A DNA stretch of 64,000 nucleotides from Paucibacter sp. DJ2R-2 (lineage in GTDB: Bacteria > Pseudomonadota > Gammaproteobacteria > Burkholderiales > Burkholderiaceae_C): contig NZ_JAJIRT010000001.1 in assembly GCF_025717675.1 (NCBI RefSeq), positions 248,001 through 312,000 of the forward strand. The letters run 5' to 3'. Shown here in pieces: positions 8,041 to 17,157 of the stretch. The notes below the pieces were generated by a model. That model made no database searches. It saw nothing but the letters and a program-made list of their open reading frames with translations, and was not told the origin of the DNA. The first letter of the stretch is position 1, and every line of letters begins with the position of its first letter. Both the position numbers and the translations under genes were made by a program.

Positions 8041-9018
8041 TTGCTGCAAGACCTTCTGCAAGAGTCGCCAGGCAAAGGAAACAAGTCCGTACGAAAAATC
8101 AGTCAGTCCAGCGCGACCTATGGCGGCGCATCGCTTATGGAAACCCTAAAGCGATATGCATTTCAAGAATCCGGCGACGAGAAGGGCGCGAAGGAGCATC
8201 GCTGCGATTTCAAGCTAATTGATAAAACGCGCGGCACGGCGGCCGGCTACATCGCAAAGTACGTTGCGAAAAACATCGACTGCGAGCACGTCGGCGACGA
8301 CCTCGAAGGCCGCCCAGCGACCGAAAGTGCCAAGCGTGTCGAAGCCTGGAGCAGTACATGGCGCATTCGGCAATTTCAACAGGTCGGAGGTCCGCCCGTG
8401 AGCGTATGGCGGGAGCTGCGACGCATCAAGCATCTTCCGGCCGACGCACCGTCACACCTTCAGCGCGCCCACCGCGCGGCCAACAAGCAGATTCAGAACG
8501 ACGGCGACGAAACGGCAACCGTCGCATGGGATGCCTACTGCCGCGCCCAAGGCGGCGTCGACTGCGGTCGCAGCCCTGCCATCAAGCTCACGACGCGCGA
8601 GACTGAGACGCTAGGTCGCTACGGCGATGCGACACAGCCACGCGCCGCCGGAGTTGAAACCTGGGGGCACCATGACTTCGATGCAGACGGACTCGCGCAG
8701 CAACCAAGGCACTGGCAAATCGAGTCAGAGCGCCGCGTCTGGACGATTGAGCGCGCGGCCGTGCGCCGCCTGGACTGGAGGAGTTTTGATGCGGAGTCGG
8801 CGAAGCCGGCGCTGCCTCGGACTAGTGTCAATAACTGTACGAATCCTGCGTGTGAGGCCGCCCAGGCATGTGGTGCAGCCACATCATCTATACCGTGTGC
8901 GACACACGAGGGTGCCCAAAAGATCTTCACGGCGCTGGACGCCGAAATGAAACTGTTGAAAGCCAAGTTCCAGACCGCCCTGAGCAAGCGGCCGAAGGAC
9001 GAATTCAAGCTCGGTTAA
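8041..9018 (+). pseudogene. Phage replication endonuclease (gpA-type), 5'-truncated remnant
   Basis: The open frame encodes 325 residues, of which about 35-170 (LIDKTRGTAAGYIAKYVAKN, GRPATESAKRVEAW.STWRIRQFQQVGGPPVSVWRELRR in part) match the C-terminal half of the rolling-circle replication endonuclease A of P2-like phages and related elements, including the paired-tyrosine YIAKYVAKN motif. The HUH and N-terminal parts are missing, and the last ~50 residues (from about ATHEGAQKIFTALDAEM) look like a different protein joined on. No intact start with a ribosome site is evident. I read it as a scar of an older phage or island insertion rather than a working gene. Confidence 0.6.
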
Positions 9019-9030
9019 GGGAGAGAAAAG

Positions 9031-9222
9031 ATGGCATGGTTGTTTCACGCCAGCGACCCCATGGGTGGCGCCGCAGGCGAAGCGTTCGCGAACACGCTGA
9101 AATCCCCGGGCATGCTGCCCGAACACGTTTTGGCGCGCGAAGCGATCCAGAACTCCGTCGACGCCGGCAGCGGCGCGAAGGTCGAAGTGCGCTTCCGCTC
9201 GAGCGTTGTGAAGGGGGTCAAG
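9031..9222 (+). pseudogene. N-terminal stub of a GHKL/HSP90-like ATPase
   Basis: Starts with a good ribosome site (GGGAGAG, 9020-9026) and MAWLFHASDPMGGAAGEAF, then LPEHVLAREAIQNSVDAG, the first N-box-like motif of GHKL ATPases (E-x-x-Q-N-x-x-D). Family proteins are several hundred residues; here homology stops after about 60 residues, where the sequence continues into a different reading frame of a Vsr endonuclease. Such ATPases accompany cytosine methylase/Vsr genes in defence islands. This is a deletion junction, not a functional gene. Confidence 0.55.
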
Positions 9223-9386
9223 AAGGCAACCGCGCACGTGACGCGCGCAAAGCTCAAGCGTTGCGCGACCTGGGGTGGCGAGTCTTCACCGTTTGGGAAT
9301 GCGAGCTGAAGGCGAAATCACTGACAGCATCGGTCACCAACCTGTCTGCCGCATTGGCCAGGGCGCTCCTCAAGCTCGCGAACTAA
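9223..9386 (+). pseudogene. C-terminal tail of a Vsr mismatch endonuclease
   Basis: The frame ending at 9386 carries GNRARDARKAQALRDLGWRV followed by FTVWECELK, the conserved C-terminal end of very-short-patch-repair (Vsr) endonucleases. The catalytic N-terminal part is absent; the sequence immediately upstream is the ATPase stub in another frame. Vsr genes sit beside C5-cytosine methylase genes, so a restriction-modification or defence cluster has been lost from here by deletion. Confidence 0.6.
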
Positions 9387-9413
9387 CTCCGCCAGAGCGC
9401 CACCGAACCTACA

Positions 9414-9437
9414 CGGGGTCCGATTCGGGGTCCGATC
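9414..9437 (+). repeat. Tandem 12-bp repeat outside the left island end
   Basis: Two adjacent copies of CGGGGTCCGATT/C (9414-9425 and 9426-9437), about 58 bp outside the left direct repeat. A weaker half-copy (ACCGATT) follows. They resemble in form, not sequence, the arm-type repeats found inside the island ends and may belong to the earlier element whose remnants lie to the left. Confidence 0.5.
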
Positions 9438-9494
9438 AGAACCGATTCCGCGCATCAATACGCACGTAAGCCATTGTCTTGAATGAAGAATTTT

Positions 9495-9539
9495 TGGTAG
9501 GCCGTGCAGGACTTGAACCTGCGACCAAAGGATTATGAG
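9495..9539. repeat. Left attachment repeat (displaced tRNA 3' end)
   Basis: 45 bp identical to 33524-33568, which is the 3' part of the tRNA gene on the minus strand, reaching from the CCA end into the anticodon loop. A partial tRNA copy 24 kb from the complete gene, with an integrase gene 147 bp away, is the standard signature of site-specific integration at a tRNA 3' end. The copies diverge right after the anticodon region. Confidence 0.92.
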
Positions 9540-9646
9540 AACTTCAAATCTGGATTTCGCGAGATTTTCCGGGACGGATATATCCTTATTCATCAATAGG
9601 TTACGGCTAACAGCGTTCCAAGCTATCCCGTAGCATCCCCTCTAAA

Positions 9647-9704
9647 ACTGGCACCAGACTGGCACCAGAAATTTGGGGGACAAAAATGAGCGGACTGGCA
9701 CCAG
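9647..9704 (+). repeat. Integrase arm-type sites, left end
   Basis: Three copies of ACTGGCACCAG: a tandem pair at 9647-9657 and 9658-9668, and one at 9694-9704 within the first codons of the integrase. The same tandem pair recurs near the right end (33448-33469). Repeats of this kind near both att cores are typical of integrase N-terminal domain binding sites. The copy inside the integrase start would also let the integrase repress its own expression. Confidence 0.65.
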
Positions 9705-11050
9705 CGCCTTTGGCGTTGACAAAACAGCTTCTGGCGCTGCCCGTCGGAGCCTTCATCACGATCGAGAAGCTGGAGCAAGGCGGCTCGTTGCAGGTGCGTA
9801 GATTGAGCACGGGCGCAGTCCAGTTTTACTGGCGCTACGCGAACGAAGGGCGCACGCACCGAGAACCGCTCGGGCCCTACGACCCCGTGTCGCCACCCAA
9901 GAAGCTGGAGCCGACTTCGCGTGGCTTGAGCATCGCTGCCGCCCGCGAACGGTGCCGGCAGCTATCGCTAAAGCACACGAGACTCCAAGGAGTCGGTGGC
10001 CTCAGGGAGGCCAAGGCCATTGAGCGCCGGCAGTATGTGGCCGACAAGGCGGCTGAAGCAACCCGGGCCACGCATTCGCTGGGCAAGCTGCTGGATGATT
10101 ACGTTAGGCACCAGGCCACCCAGGGGCGAGTCAGCGCCCGCGAGGCCAAAAACCTCTTTGATCTGCATGTCGTGAAGGCATGGCCGACGTTGGCCCAGAC
10201 GCCGGCAAGCGAAATCACTCAGGACCAGGTGATCGACATGCTGCGACGGCTGACTGAGCAGGGCAAGGGTCGCACTTCGAACAAGCTCCGAGCCTACCTA
10301 CGGGCAGCCTTTCAGTGCGCTGTTGATGTACGCGTGACAGCGACGATTCCGGTCGCATTCAAGGCATATGCATTACAGGCCAACCCGGCAGCTCAGACGC
10401 GCCGCGATGGACGCTTCGACGGGGCGGACAAACGACCGCTGAGCGCAGAGGAGCTTCGTACTTATTGGAAGTTGATCGAAAAGCTGCCGGGGTTGCGCGG
10501 TCGCTGCCTGCGCATGCACTTGCTTACCGGCGGCCAACGTATCGAGCAGCTCGTGCGCCTGCGCTGGGCGGACGTACGCGCCGACTCGATCACCATCCAT
10601 GACACCAAGGGCCGCCCTGGGCGAGGCCCGCGAGCACACACAGTGCCCATCATCAAGCCTGCCGTGCGCGACCTGCAGGGGTTCGAGCGCGTCGGCGACC
10701 ATGTCTTCTCCACGACGAAGGGCGCCAAGCCAATCTCAGGCACGACCTTGTCGGGCTGGGCAGCACAGGCTGTCGGTGATGCAATTAAAGGTTTTCAGCT
10801 TAAGCGCGTTCGATCAGGCGTAGAGACGCTGTTGGCTGCGAACCGCATCAGCCGCGAAATTCGCGGGCACGTTCAATCGCATGGGCTTACCGGCATCCAA
10901 GCGCGGCACTACGATGGGCACGACTACATGCAGGAGAAACGTGAGGCGCTCGAGCTGCTGGCGGGTGAACTCACCGGCGGCGCAACGCGGTCCAAGGCCG
11001 CCAAGCCTCGTCGCGAAGCGGCTTCAGCGAGCCTGTGTACGACGCGCTAA
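9686..11050 (+). CDS. int: Tyrosine-type site-specific integrase
   Basis: A 454-aa protein starting at the ATG at 9686. The N-terminal ~130 residues form an arm-binding/DUF4102-like region, followed by a SAM-like core-binding domain (about 130-230) and a catalytic domain (about 250-425). Catalytic-type residues are visible: R285 (LTGGQRIEQLVRLRW), H318 (AHTVPI), R376 (KRVRSGVETLLA), H395/H399 and a C-terminal tyrosine in HYDGHDYMQEKREALE. The gene lies just inside the left att repeat and points into the island, as expected for the element's own recombinase. No excisionase gene was recognised nearby. Confidence 0.92.
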   Translation: MSGLAPAPLALTKQLLALPVGAFITIEKLEQGGSLQVRRLSTGAVQFYWRYANEGRTHREPLGPYDPVSPPKKLEPTSRGLSIAAARERCRQLSLKHTRLQGVGGLREAKAIERRQYVADKAAEATRATHSLGKLLDDYVRHQATQGRVSAREAKNLFDLHVVKAWPTLAQTPASEITQDQVIDMLRRLTEQGKGRTSNKLRAYLRAAFQCAVDVRVTATIPVAFKAYALQANPAAQTRRDGRFDGADKRPLSAEELRTYWKLIEKLPGLRGRCLRMHLLTGGQRIEQLVRLRWADVRADSITIHDTKGRPGRGPRAHTVPIIKPAVRDLQGFERVGDHVFSTTKGAKPISGTTLSGWAAQAVGDAIKGFQLKRVRSGVETLLAANRISREIRGHVQSHGLTGIQARHYDGHDYMQEKREALELLAGELTGGATRSKAAKPRREAASASLCTTR

Positions 11051-11361
11051 CCAGACACGCACCAATCGACAGTCTTACATTGCCATCGATGCCACCCAAT
11101 AGCACCCTCGCCTTCAACTACGGCGCTTTTGTCGCCATCAGTTGCAGCCGTCGCCGCCACCGTAGTTGCCCAGACAGGTAGACGCACTGAGGGCGCTCCT
11201 CGCACGAGCAGCCAGCGTGGGGCGGCTGTGCTCGCCGAGGTACGGAGCGGCGGGTGCTACCGCAGTTCTTCGGGGGGAGCCGGGTCAGATTTCGGTGGAG
11301 GCGTTGCCCTGTGGCACAGTCGCAGAACCGTGTCACAGAGAGCACGAGGCTGGGAGGCCAA
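11051..11361. other. Intergenic region without a recognised gene
   Basis: 311 bp between the integrase and the first CD-NTase. Short frames exist but have no family resemblance. The GGGAGG at 11352-11357 serves the CD-NTase start. The promoter for the first CBASS operon should lie here. Confidence 0.5.
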
Positions 11362-12771
11362 ATGGGGAAAGCAGCTCGACTATTCAATGGCTCCGCTGAG
11401 CAGACGCTCTACGGACGAGTAACACCAACGCCGGAGCAGCGGCAGTTTCTGCAGGATCATTGGAATGCGTTGGCGGACCACCTAAAGACACGTTTGCCGG
11501 GCTGGGGCTATCCCATCACCACCTGGATTCAAGGTTCCTACAAGTACGGCACGCTTATCAAGCCCGTACACAAAGGCGAGGAGTACGACGTTGATGTCGG
11601 GGTCTACTTTTCGTGGGACCCAACGAAGGTCGATGTCAGCCCGACTGCGCAGCAATTGCGCGCTTGGGTACAGCACGAACTCGTTGAGTACAAGAAAGGT
11701 GTCGACGCGCTTGTGGAGGTGGCAAATCCACCGAAGGAGCGCTGTTCTCGCGCAATCTACAAACAGCAGTTCCACATAGACACGCCAACCTACCATCTCA
11801 ATCCAGCAACTGATGCGAGGCGCCTGGCATGCCTATCAGGTGCATGGGAGCCCAGTGACCCCAAGCTTCTTTATAAGTGGTTCAGAGATGTAGTTGGGCC
11901 TGACAACCACGAACTGCTGCGACGGCTGATCCGATACCTCAAGGGCTGGGCAGCGGTTGCATTCGACGACGCCCCCAAAGCGCGTCCGAGTTCGATCTTG
12001 CTCACTGTGACTGTCGCTGAAGCGTTCAGCCAGATGTGGGGAGCCCGTTTCTTGGGTATTGCTGACGACGATGCCCTGATTGCGGTCGTGGCCATCATCT
12101 ACGAGCGCTTGGCCAACGACAGCCGGGTCTTCAATCCCGTTGACAAGAAGGAGGACCTGAATCGAATTCCCGATGACTCACGAGAGGCCTTCCTGACGCG
12201 CCTGGCAGTCTTGAATGACGCGGCTCAAGCGGCAGACGCTGCCGAGGATGAGGCATCAGCAGCATTCGCCTGGGAAGGCGCATTCCTGTTCCTGATGCCG
12301 CTACCAGAGGCGGATGAGGTCGAAATCGTCGAACCGGCAACGAACCGAGCGCTCATGCAAGTGCCCGACATTGAGGTGCGGGTCTACGACCGTGAGGACG
12401 GCAACCTGCTGGCGACCTATCTGAACGAAGTGCCTAGCGTCGAGAGGGGGCGGTGGCTAGTATTTGAGCTCGCCAACAAGCATGTGCTGCCGGACTTCGC
12501 AGACATCTCCTGGACTGTTCGAAACGATGGCGAAGAGGCAGTCCACATTGGTGACCTCGGGCATTCTCGACGTGGAATCAACATGCATACCGCGAGCGAG
12601 TCCACGGCCTACCTTGGCAAACACCACATGGACTGCGTCATCAGGCTCAACGGGACCATCTTTGCAGTGCGCCGCCTGCCTGTTCACATCAAGCCAAATC
12701 AGCAAAAGCTCCTGGCCCAGGCGCAGCGTTCCTGGACCAAGCTTCGCACCCGAAAGAGCCGCCGCAGGTAG
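11362..12771 (+). CDS. CBASS CD-NTase with C-terminal AGS-C-like sensor domain
   Basis: A 469-aa protein from the ATG at 11362 (ribosome site GGGAGG 4 bp upstream); the frame is open further upstream but without similarity. The nucleotidyltransferase core shows G58-S59 (IQGSYKYGTL), D76 and D78 (EEYDVDVGVYF) and a third acid D140 (FHIDTPTY), the metal-binding triad of cGAS/DncV-like enzymes. The C-terminal ~110 residues (ADISWTVRNDGEEAV, then HSRRGINMH..STAYLGKH) fit the AGS-C domain found at the end of some CD-NTases. The chain ends in a basic RKSRRR tail rather than a small-residue tail, so it is not an obvious Cap2 substrate. It would make a cyclic nucleotide that activates the downstream phospholipase. 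Product chemistry cannot be told from the sequence. Confidence 0.85.
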   Translation: MGKAARLFNGSAEQTLYGRVTPTPEQRQFLQDHWNALADHLKTRLPGWGYPITTWIQGSYKYGTLIKPVHKGEEYDVDVGVYFSWDPTKVDVSPTAQQLRAWVQHELVEYKKGVDALVEVANPPKERCSRAIYKQQFHIDTPTYHLNPATDARRLACLSGAWEPSDPKLLYKWFRDVVGPDNHELLRRLIRYLKGWAAVAFDDAPKARPSSILLTVTVAEAFSQMWGARFLGIADDDALIAVVAIIYERLANDSRVFNPVDKKEDLNRIPDDSREAFLTRLAVLNDAAQAADAAEDEASAAFAWEGAFLFLMPLPEADEVEIVEPATNRALMQVPDIEVRVYDREDGNLLATYLNEVPSVERGRWLVFELANKHVLPDFADISWTVRNDGEEAVHIGDLGHSRRGINMHTASESTAYLGKHHMDCVIRLNGTIFAVRRLPVHIKPNQQKLLAQAQRSWTKLRTRKSRRR

Positions 12772-12832
12772 CAGAGTGCAACACAAAATTGAGAAGGCAT
12801 CTTCTCCGAAAAGAACAGAGGGAGGTCGAATC

Positions 12833-13822
12833 GTGTGGAATGTTGAGCAGCCGTTTCAGGCATTGGCTTTGACCGGCGGTGGATACCGCGGCTTGTTCAC
12901 TGCCCGGGCACTCCAGGAGATGGAGGATCACATTGGCGAGCCCATTGGCCGGCATTTCGACCTGACATACGGCACGAGCATCGGCGGCATCATCGCGCTC
13001 GCCGTTGCGTTTGAGGTGCCGATGAGCAAAGTGGTTCAGACCTTTGTGGATCATGGCGAGACGATCTTTCCGCCCAAGCCAACAGGCAAAATTGCTGCGT
13101 TAGCCAGCCTGGCGAAGCGGTACAAAGCCCCGCAGTACCGCGCCGATGCGCTTCGCGAAGTCATCACGAAGCTCATCGACAAGGACGCGACACTGAACGA
13201 CGTGAAGCATGCTGTGGGCATACCGGCGGTCAATGTGACCGAGGGGCACCCCCAGGTGTTCAAGAGCAGGCACAAGAAGGAATGGACCCGCGATTGGAAG
13301 TTCAAAGCCGTTGATGTCGCCCTAGCTACTTCGGCCGCCCCGACCTTCTTCGAACTCGCCGAAGTCGGCGGTTGCCTGTATGCAGATGGAGGTCTTTTCG
13401 CCAATGCCCCGGACCTGCTCGCTCTTCATGAAGCAGAGCACTACTTCGGCGTGCCCTGCGAAGCAGTGCGTATGTTGAGTGTCGGCACAACCACCAAGAG
13501 CTACTCGGTCGCGTTCAGTGCTGGGCGCCAGTTCGGCATCAGTGAGTGGATGAGCGATGTGCGCCTTTTCAACGTCACTATCTCGTCGCAACAGCAGTTC
13601 GTTGAGCAGCTCATGATGCACAAGCTCGGCGCCCGCTACTTGCGGCTGGACCACCCACCCTCAAACGAACAGACGGCAGACCTCGGTTTGGACGTTGCAA
13701 CCGAAGCCGCCCGCAAGACCCTGTTGGCCTTAGCGGCCAAAGCCACCTCGGACATCCTGGGTGAAAAGCTTGGCCCATACCTCAGCCACGTTCCGCAGAT
13801 GCAGCTCGTTCGCGAGGGCTGA
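12833..13822 (+). CDS. capV: CapV-like patatin phospholipase, CBASS effector
   Basis: A 329-aa protein from the GTG at 12833, with GGGAGG 8 bp upstream. Patatin-fold motifs are complete: the oxyanion loop TGGGYRGLF (14-22), the nucleophile elbow GTSIGG (S49) and the catalytic aspartate in YADGGLFANAP (D185). CapV enzymes degrade membrane phospholipid when bound by cyclic GMP-AMP, killing the infected cell. It lies 61 bp after the CD-NTase on the same strand. Its 3' end faces that of cap3, so it could answer to either CD-NTase in the window. Confidence 0.92.
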   Translation: MWNVEQPFQALALTGGGYRGLFTARALQEMEDHIGEPIGRHFDLTYGTSIGGIIALAVAFEVPMSKVVQTFVDHGETIFPPKPTGKIAALASLAKRYKAPQYRADALREVITKLIDKDATLNDVKHAVGIPAVNVTEGHPQVFKSRHKKEWTRDWKFKAVDVALATSAAPTFFELAEVGGCLYADGGLFANAPDLLALHEAEHYFGVPCEAVRMLSVGTTTKSYSVAFSAGRQFGISEWMSDVRLFNVTISSQQQFVEQLMMHKLGARYLRLDHPPSNEQTADLGLDVATEAARKTLLALAAKATSDILGEKLGPYLSHVPQMQLVREG

Positions 13823-13862
13823 CGCAGCACAGGTTCACGCTCCGCCGCCGTTCGCAGCATCG

Positions 13863-14345
13863 TCAAGCCACCGGCGCTAGCTGGTCGCGACCGCCGGTGG
13901 AGTGCATCAGCTCAACGTGCAGTGCGCGCCGCCCAACGATGACAGACAGCGCGGGCCGCTCATCGTTTCGCGCCAACGCGAGCTTGCGCCACTCGCGCAA
14001 GTCGATACCCGAAGGCGACGGAACATCTTCTGGATGCGTATGCCAGTCTCCGAGGTAGCGCGTAGTCCCCCCACTAGCTCTCCAAAGCCGATGAGCCACG
14101 GCACGGTGGCCGCGCGCCTCGCGTGAGAAAAACATGGGCCGCCGTTTGTCAAATCGGGAAGGCACTGTTGCATGGGTGATGAGCATGCCGTGGTCATGGA
14201 CCGTGCCAAGCAGGATGCCGCCACTCTCTGGCCGGCGGCCAGTCTGCACATTCGCCTGAAACATCGCCATCACGGCGTCGGAAAAGTGCAGCAGCACTTC
14301 GCCGTTCTCGGAAGACCAGTCTGTCATGAATGGCATGCGAGACAC
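13863..14345 (-). CDS. cap3: Cap3-type JAMM/MPN isopeptidase
   Basis: A 160-aa protein with the JAMM zinc-protease signature: E40 (PESGGILLG), H102 and H104 (DWHTHPEDVPSPSGID), S112 and D115, i.e. E..HxHx7SxxD. In type II CBASS Cap3 removes the CD-NTase from the targets to which Cap2 has conjugated it, tuning activity. It overlaps the end of cap2 by 22 bp and is last in the minus-strand operon, 40 bp from the convergent capV end. Confidence 0.92.
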   Translation of the reverse strand: MSRMPFMTDWSSENGEVLLHFSDAVMAMFQANVQTGRRPESGGILLGTVHDHGMLITHATVPSRFDKRRPMFFSREARGHRAVAHRLWRASGGTTRYLGDWHTHPEDVPSPSGIDLREWRKLALARNDERPALSVIVGRRALHVELMHSTGGRDQLAPVA

Positions 14346-15952
14346 CCTTCCTGACGAAGAGGCGTGCAGTCGGTAGTCTTCAGGGTTCGACTGCGATCAA
14401 GGACACGAGTCTGCAGCGTGTGTTCAAGTCGCCCTTCCAGCCATTCCTGCAGCATTTCCATCGTCAAACTTGCCGCTTGAATGGAGGCCGTAGCTGGGAA
14501 TGGGACGAACAGGCCCTCGCAGCCGTGACCCTTAAGAACCGTCGGGGTCGGTTCGTCGAATACCTGGTACACAGCCTGCTGGGGCGGTTGCGAGATGCAG
14601 CGAGAGCATCCGTGCGCCGATGAGTGCTTCATCAGCGCACGAACGGCCAAACCTGGACCCTCAACCCACGTTGCCAGAACCGGGACCGCCTTGGCGTATT
14701 TCCACGTCAGCCAGTCTGTCAACGACTGGGAGCCGGTTGCGTCGATAAGCAGGTCAACCTGTCCAAGGTCCAGCCTCTTCACATCGGAAGGCATGAACTC
14801 GATGCTGGAGCCAGGCGACAGCCGCTCCAGTTCGCTGGCGAGCTGCACAGCCTTGTTCTTGAACAGATGCGGCATGCCAAGGCGATGGCGGCCAAGATTC
14901 TGAGGGCCAAGCCAGTCGCTATCGACCAATGCCAACCGCCCCCCAGATGTTCCGGCTCCCGCTTTGACAAGCAACTCTGCAAGGAAGCCGCCAATGGTGC
15001 CGCAGCCAACCAGCACCACTTTGAGCGCAGCAAGCGTCTTTGCCGCCCCAGGTAAGCTGCGTTCTGCCATGTGTCGGTCATCAATGCGAACGCAGCTCAG
15101 CTGCGTGAAAGCATGCCCATAGACCTCCTGCCGGAAGTTGCGAGGGTGACTTTTCCGTCGCACTGGGCGTTTGAATATGACACCAAATCCGTACATCAGA
15201 GCGGGCGAGTCAATGACGACCACCGCGTACTCGGCCCCAGTTCGATACTGGTGAATTAGTTTTTCCTCAAGTCGGCGGCGGCACGGAGGATCAAGCATTG
15301 CTTGCCACCGCAGCAAGGCGCCCACATCATTTGGTGGCCAAGCTTTCTGAAGCGGAAACGGCCGAGCCGTCGTTCTTACTCGAATGGTCGGGATTGCTTC
15401 CGGCTCGAGCGTGCCGCCCAGAGATTGAAGCTTCTTCTCCGTTCTCGCCTTGTTGTCCGTCACCACGAAATCAAGCACGGCGCCCTTTTTAACGACGTAT
15501 GCGGGGTGAGCTCCCGGGGCATTACCCTGGATGTCAAGTAGGCAGGACACGGTGCCCCAGTAAGCAAAGAACTCGTCGACCAGGTCTCCAAGCAGTTCGC
15601 CAGCAAGCACCTGAGCAAGCACTTCACCAGCTCGCTGCAAACAAGCGAGCGTCTGGCCAATCGGGTCAAAAAGGTCCAGCGCGATGGACCCAGACGCGAG
15701 ATAGCAGAGATAGCCACTTGCGGTCAGATGGGGGAGCAGCTTTGGCAGGTCCTTCGGCAACGAAGTGACCGTGACCAGAGGGATTTCGTCCAAGGCGCGT
15801 GGCACGAGAAACTCACATGCGTACCCAGCTCCACGCGCGTCGAGCTGGCCGGTGAACTTCAGCCACCCTTGGCCATGCCGTCCGACGTAAGTGAAGCCAT
15901 TTCGCTTGAGCTGCTCGACATACGAGCTCAGCTCAACGCCGGTGATACTCAT
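14324..15952 (-). CDS. cap2: Cap2-type E1-E2 fusion ligase
   Basis: A 542-aa protein. The N-terminal ~150 residues are an E2-like domain with a candidate catalytic cysteine at C83 (SGYLCYLASGSIALDLFDP). The C-terminal half is a ThiF/E1 adenylation domain with VVLVGCGTIGGFLAELL and the nucleotide/Arg region ALVDSDWLGPQNLGRHRLG. Cysteines in HGCSRC near residue 460 are candidates for the E1 catalytic site. Cap2 attaches the C-terminus of its CD-NTase to target proteins and so primes cGAMP synthesis. The start overlaps the upstream CD-NTase stop by 4 bp. Confidence 0.92.
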   Translation of the reverse strand: MSITGVELSSYVEQLKRNGFTYVGRHGQGWLKFTGQLDARGAGYACEFLVPRALDEIPLVTVTSLPKDLPKLLPHLTASGYLCYLASGSIALDLFDPIGQTLACLQRAGEVLAQVLAGELLGDLVDEFFAYWGTVSCLLDIQGNAPGAHPAYVVKKGAVLDFVVTDNKARTEKKLQSLGGTLEPEAIPTIRVRTTARPFPLQKAWPPNDVGALLRWQAMLDPPCRRRLEEKLIHQYRTGAEYAVVVIDSPALMYGFGVIFKRPVRRKSHPRNFRQEVYGHAFTQLSCVRIDDRHMAERSLPGAAKTLAALKVVLVGCGTIGGFLAELLVKAGAGTSGGRLALVDSDWLGPQNLGRHRLGMPHLFKNKAVQLASELERLSPGSSIEFMPSDVKRLDLGQVDLLIDATGSQSLTDWLTWKYAKAVPVLATWVEGPGLAVRALMKHSSAHGCSRCISQPPQQAVYQVFDEPTPTVLKGHGCEGLFVPFPATASIQAASLTMEMLQEWLEGRLEHTLQTRVLDRSRTLKTTDCTPLRQEGCLACHS

Positions 15953-17157
15953 CCAGCGTGCGTGGAACCAACCAGCGGGGAAGGCCCCGCCTGGGCGGGC
16001 GTGGAAGCGATGACACCCGCTACTCCAGCCGCTGCACCGGTGGCCGTCGTCGTTGAAGCCGGTGCGGGGCTGACCTTAACTCGGTCAGGCCTGTTGGGGA
16101 AACGGTGCCCGAACTGCTGGCGCATCCAGATGACCCCCTGCTCGGCGTTGCCGGCGGCCAGCGTAGCCTCGAGGATTCCCGCCAACCCCTCATAGCTCTG
16201 AGCAGCCTCTTCGACACAGTCGCGGCCCTCTGCAGCGCCTGCCTTTCGCAAACGGTCAGTCAGCGATTCTGATTGATCCGTCGGGTGCTTGACACCTTTG
16301 CGCAGCGCGGCAGGAATTCCCTTGACGACGTTCAATAGAGCGGCGTCATCACGGCCTAGCTCCTGCTGGAATAGCGGTACGGCAACCGCCATCAAAAGCA
16401 CCGAGGCGGGGCCGCCGGAAGCCCATTTGTTGTCGCGATACGCCTTCAGGTAGCGGACCACACGCCGCAGTTGAGGACCTTGCACTGTGACCTGGTCAAC
16501 GAACCAATCATTCAGCGGACGCGGATCGGAGGGTTTCCAGTTCTCATCGCGGTGGGCCAAAAGAACTTGATCAAGCGGCAGCGCATCCCAGCGGTCGATG
16601 CGTTCGTTCTTCGTCACTGAATCCAATGTCATGGACTCCATCGCCATCGCCATCGACTTCTTCAGCTTCTCGAACTCATCGTCCGGAATCGCATAAAGCG
16701 GGACGTCTATATGGGCGAGAGTGCTGATGTGAATGCGAATGCAGGTGGGCTTCTCGCCTCCAAACTTCCAGCCCATCGCCTTGACGAGCGGCGCCAGCGC
16801 AGCCTCCGCAATCCTGAAGAACACTTCGGCTGCCACGCTCGGGCGCTTGGTCTGCTGGGTGACGAACGTCATCGGCAGATAGCAGCCGTCGTCGATGTCT
16901 GCCTCCTGCGGTGGCTGGCAGGGAGCATTGAGGGTCTTGTAGGCCCACGAGCCTTGGGTAAAAAACCGCGGCTGGGGTGCCTTGCCGAGCAGACCGAGCT
17001 CGGCGTACTTCAGCGGGATACCTTCACGAAGTGCGGCACGCACAAGGCCTTTGGCATTCTGGATTTCCGTCTTCTGCTTGGCGTCCAAGTCAAGATGGTC
17101 GAGCAGAGCAGTTTCGTTCGCGTCCGAGGTAAAGAAGAGCTGGCTCAGATTCAACAT
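15949..17157 (-). CDS. dncV: DncV-like CD-NTase (cyclic GMP-AMP synthase type)
   Basis: A 402-aa protein. The catalytic core is DncV-like: FFTQGSWAYKTLNAPC (G69-S70), then EADIDDGCYLPM (D87, D89) and the third acid D151 in AHIDVPLYAIPDD. Vibrio DncV has the same DIDDG and HIDVPLYAIPD features and makes 3',3'-cGAMP; the product here is inferred from that. The C-terminal ~40 residues are low-complexity (TTTATGAAAGVAG) and end in THAG, a flexible tail with a terminal glycine as expected for a Cap2 conjugation substrate. It is coupled to cap2 by a 4-bp overlap. A 238-bp gap upstream (17158-17395) could hold a promoter. Confidence 0.9.
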   Translation of the reverse strand: MLNLSQLFFTSDANETALLDHLDLDAKQKTEIQNAKGLVRAALREGIPLKYAELGLLGKAPQPRFFTQGSWAYKTLNAPCQPPQEADIDDGCYLPMTFVTQQTKRPSVAAEVFFRIAEAALAPLVKAMGWKFGGEKPTCIRIHISTLAHIDVPLYAIPDDEFEKLKKSMAMAMESMTLDSVTKNERIDRWDALPLDQVLLAHRDENWKPSDPRPLNDWFVDQVTVQGPQLRRVVRYLKAYRDNKWASGGPASVLLMAVAVPLFQQELGRDDAALLNVVKGIPAALRKGVKHPTDQSESLTDRLRKAGAAEGRDCVEEAAQSYEGLAGILEATLAAGNAEQGVIWMRQQFGHRFPNRPDRVKVSPAPASTTTATGAAAGVAGVIASTPAQAGPSPLVGSTHAG

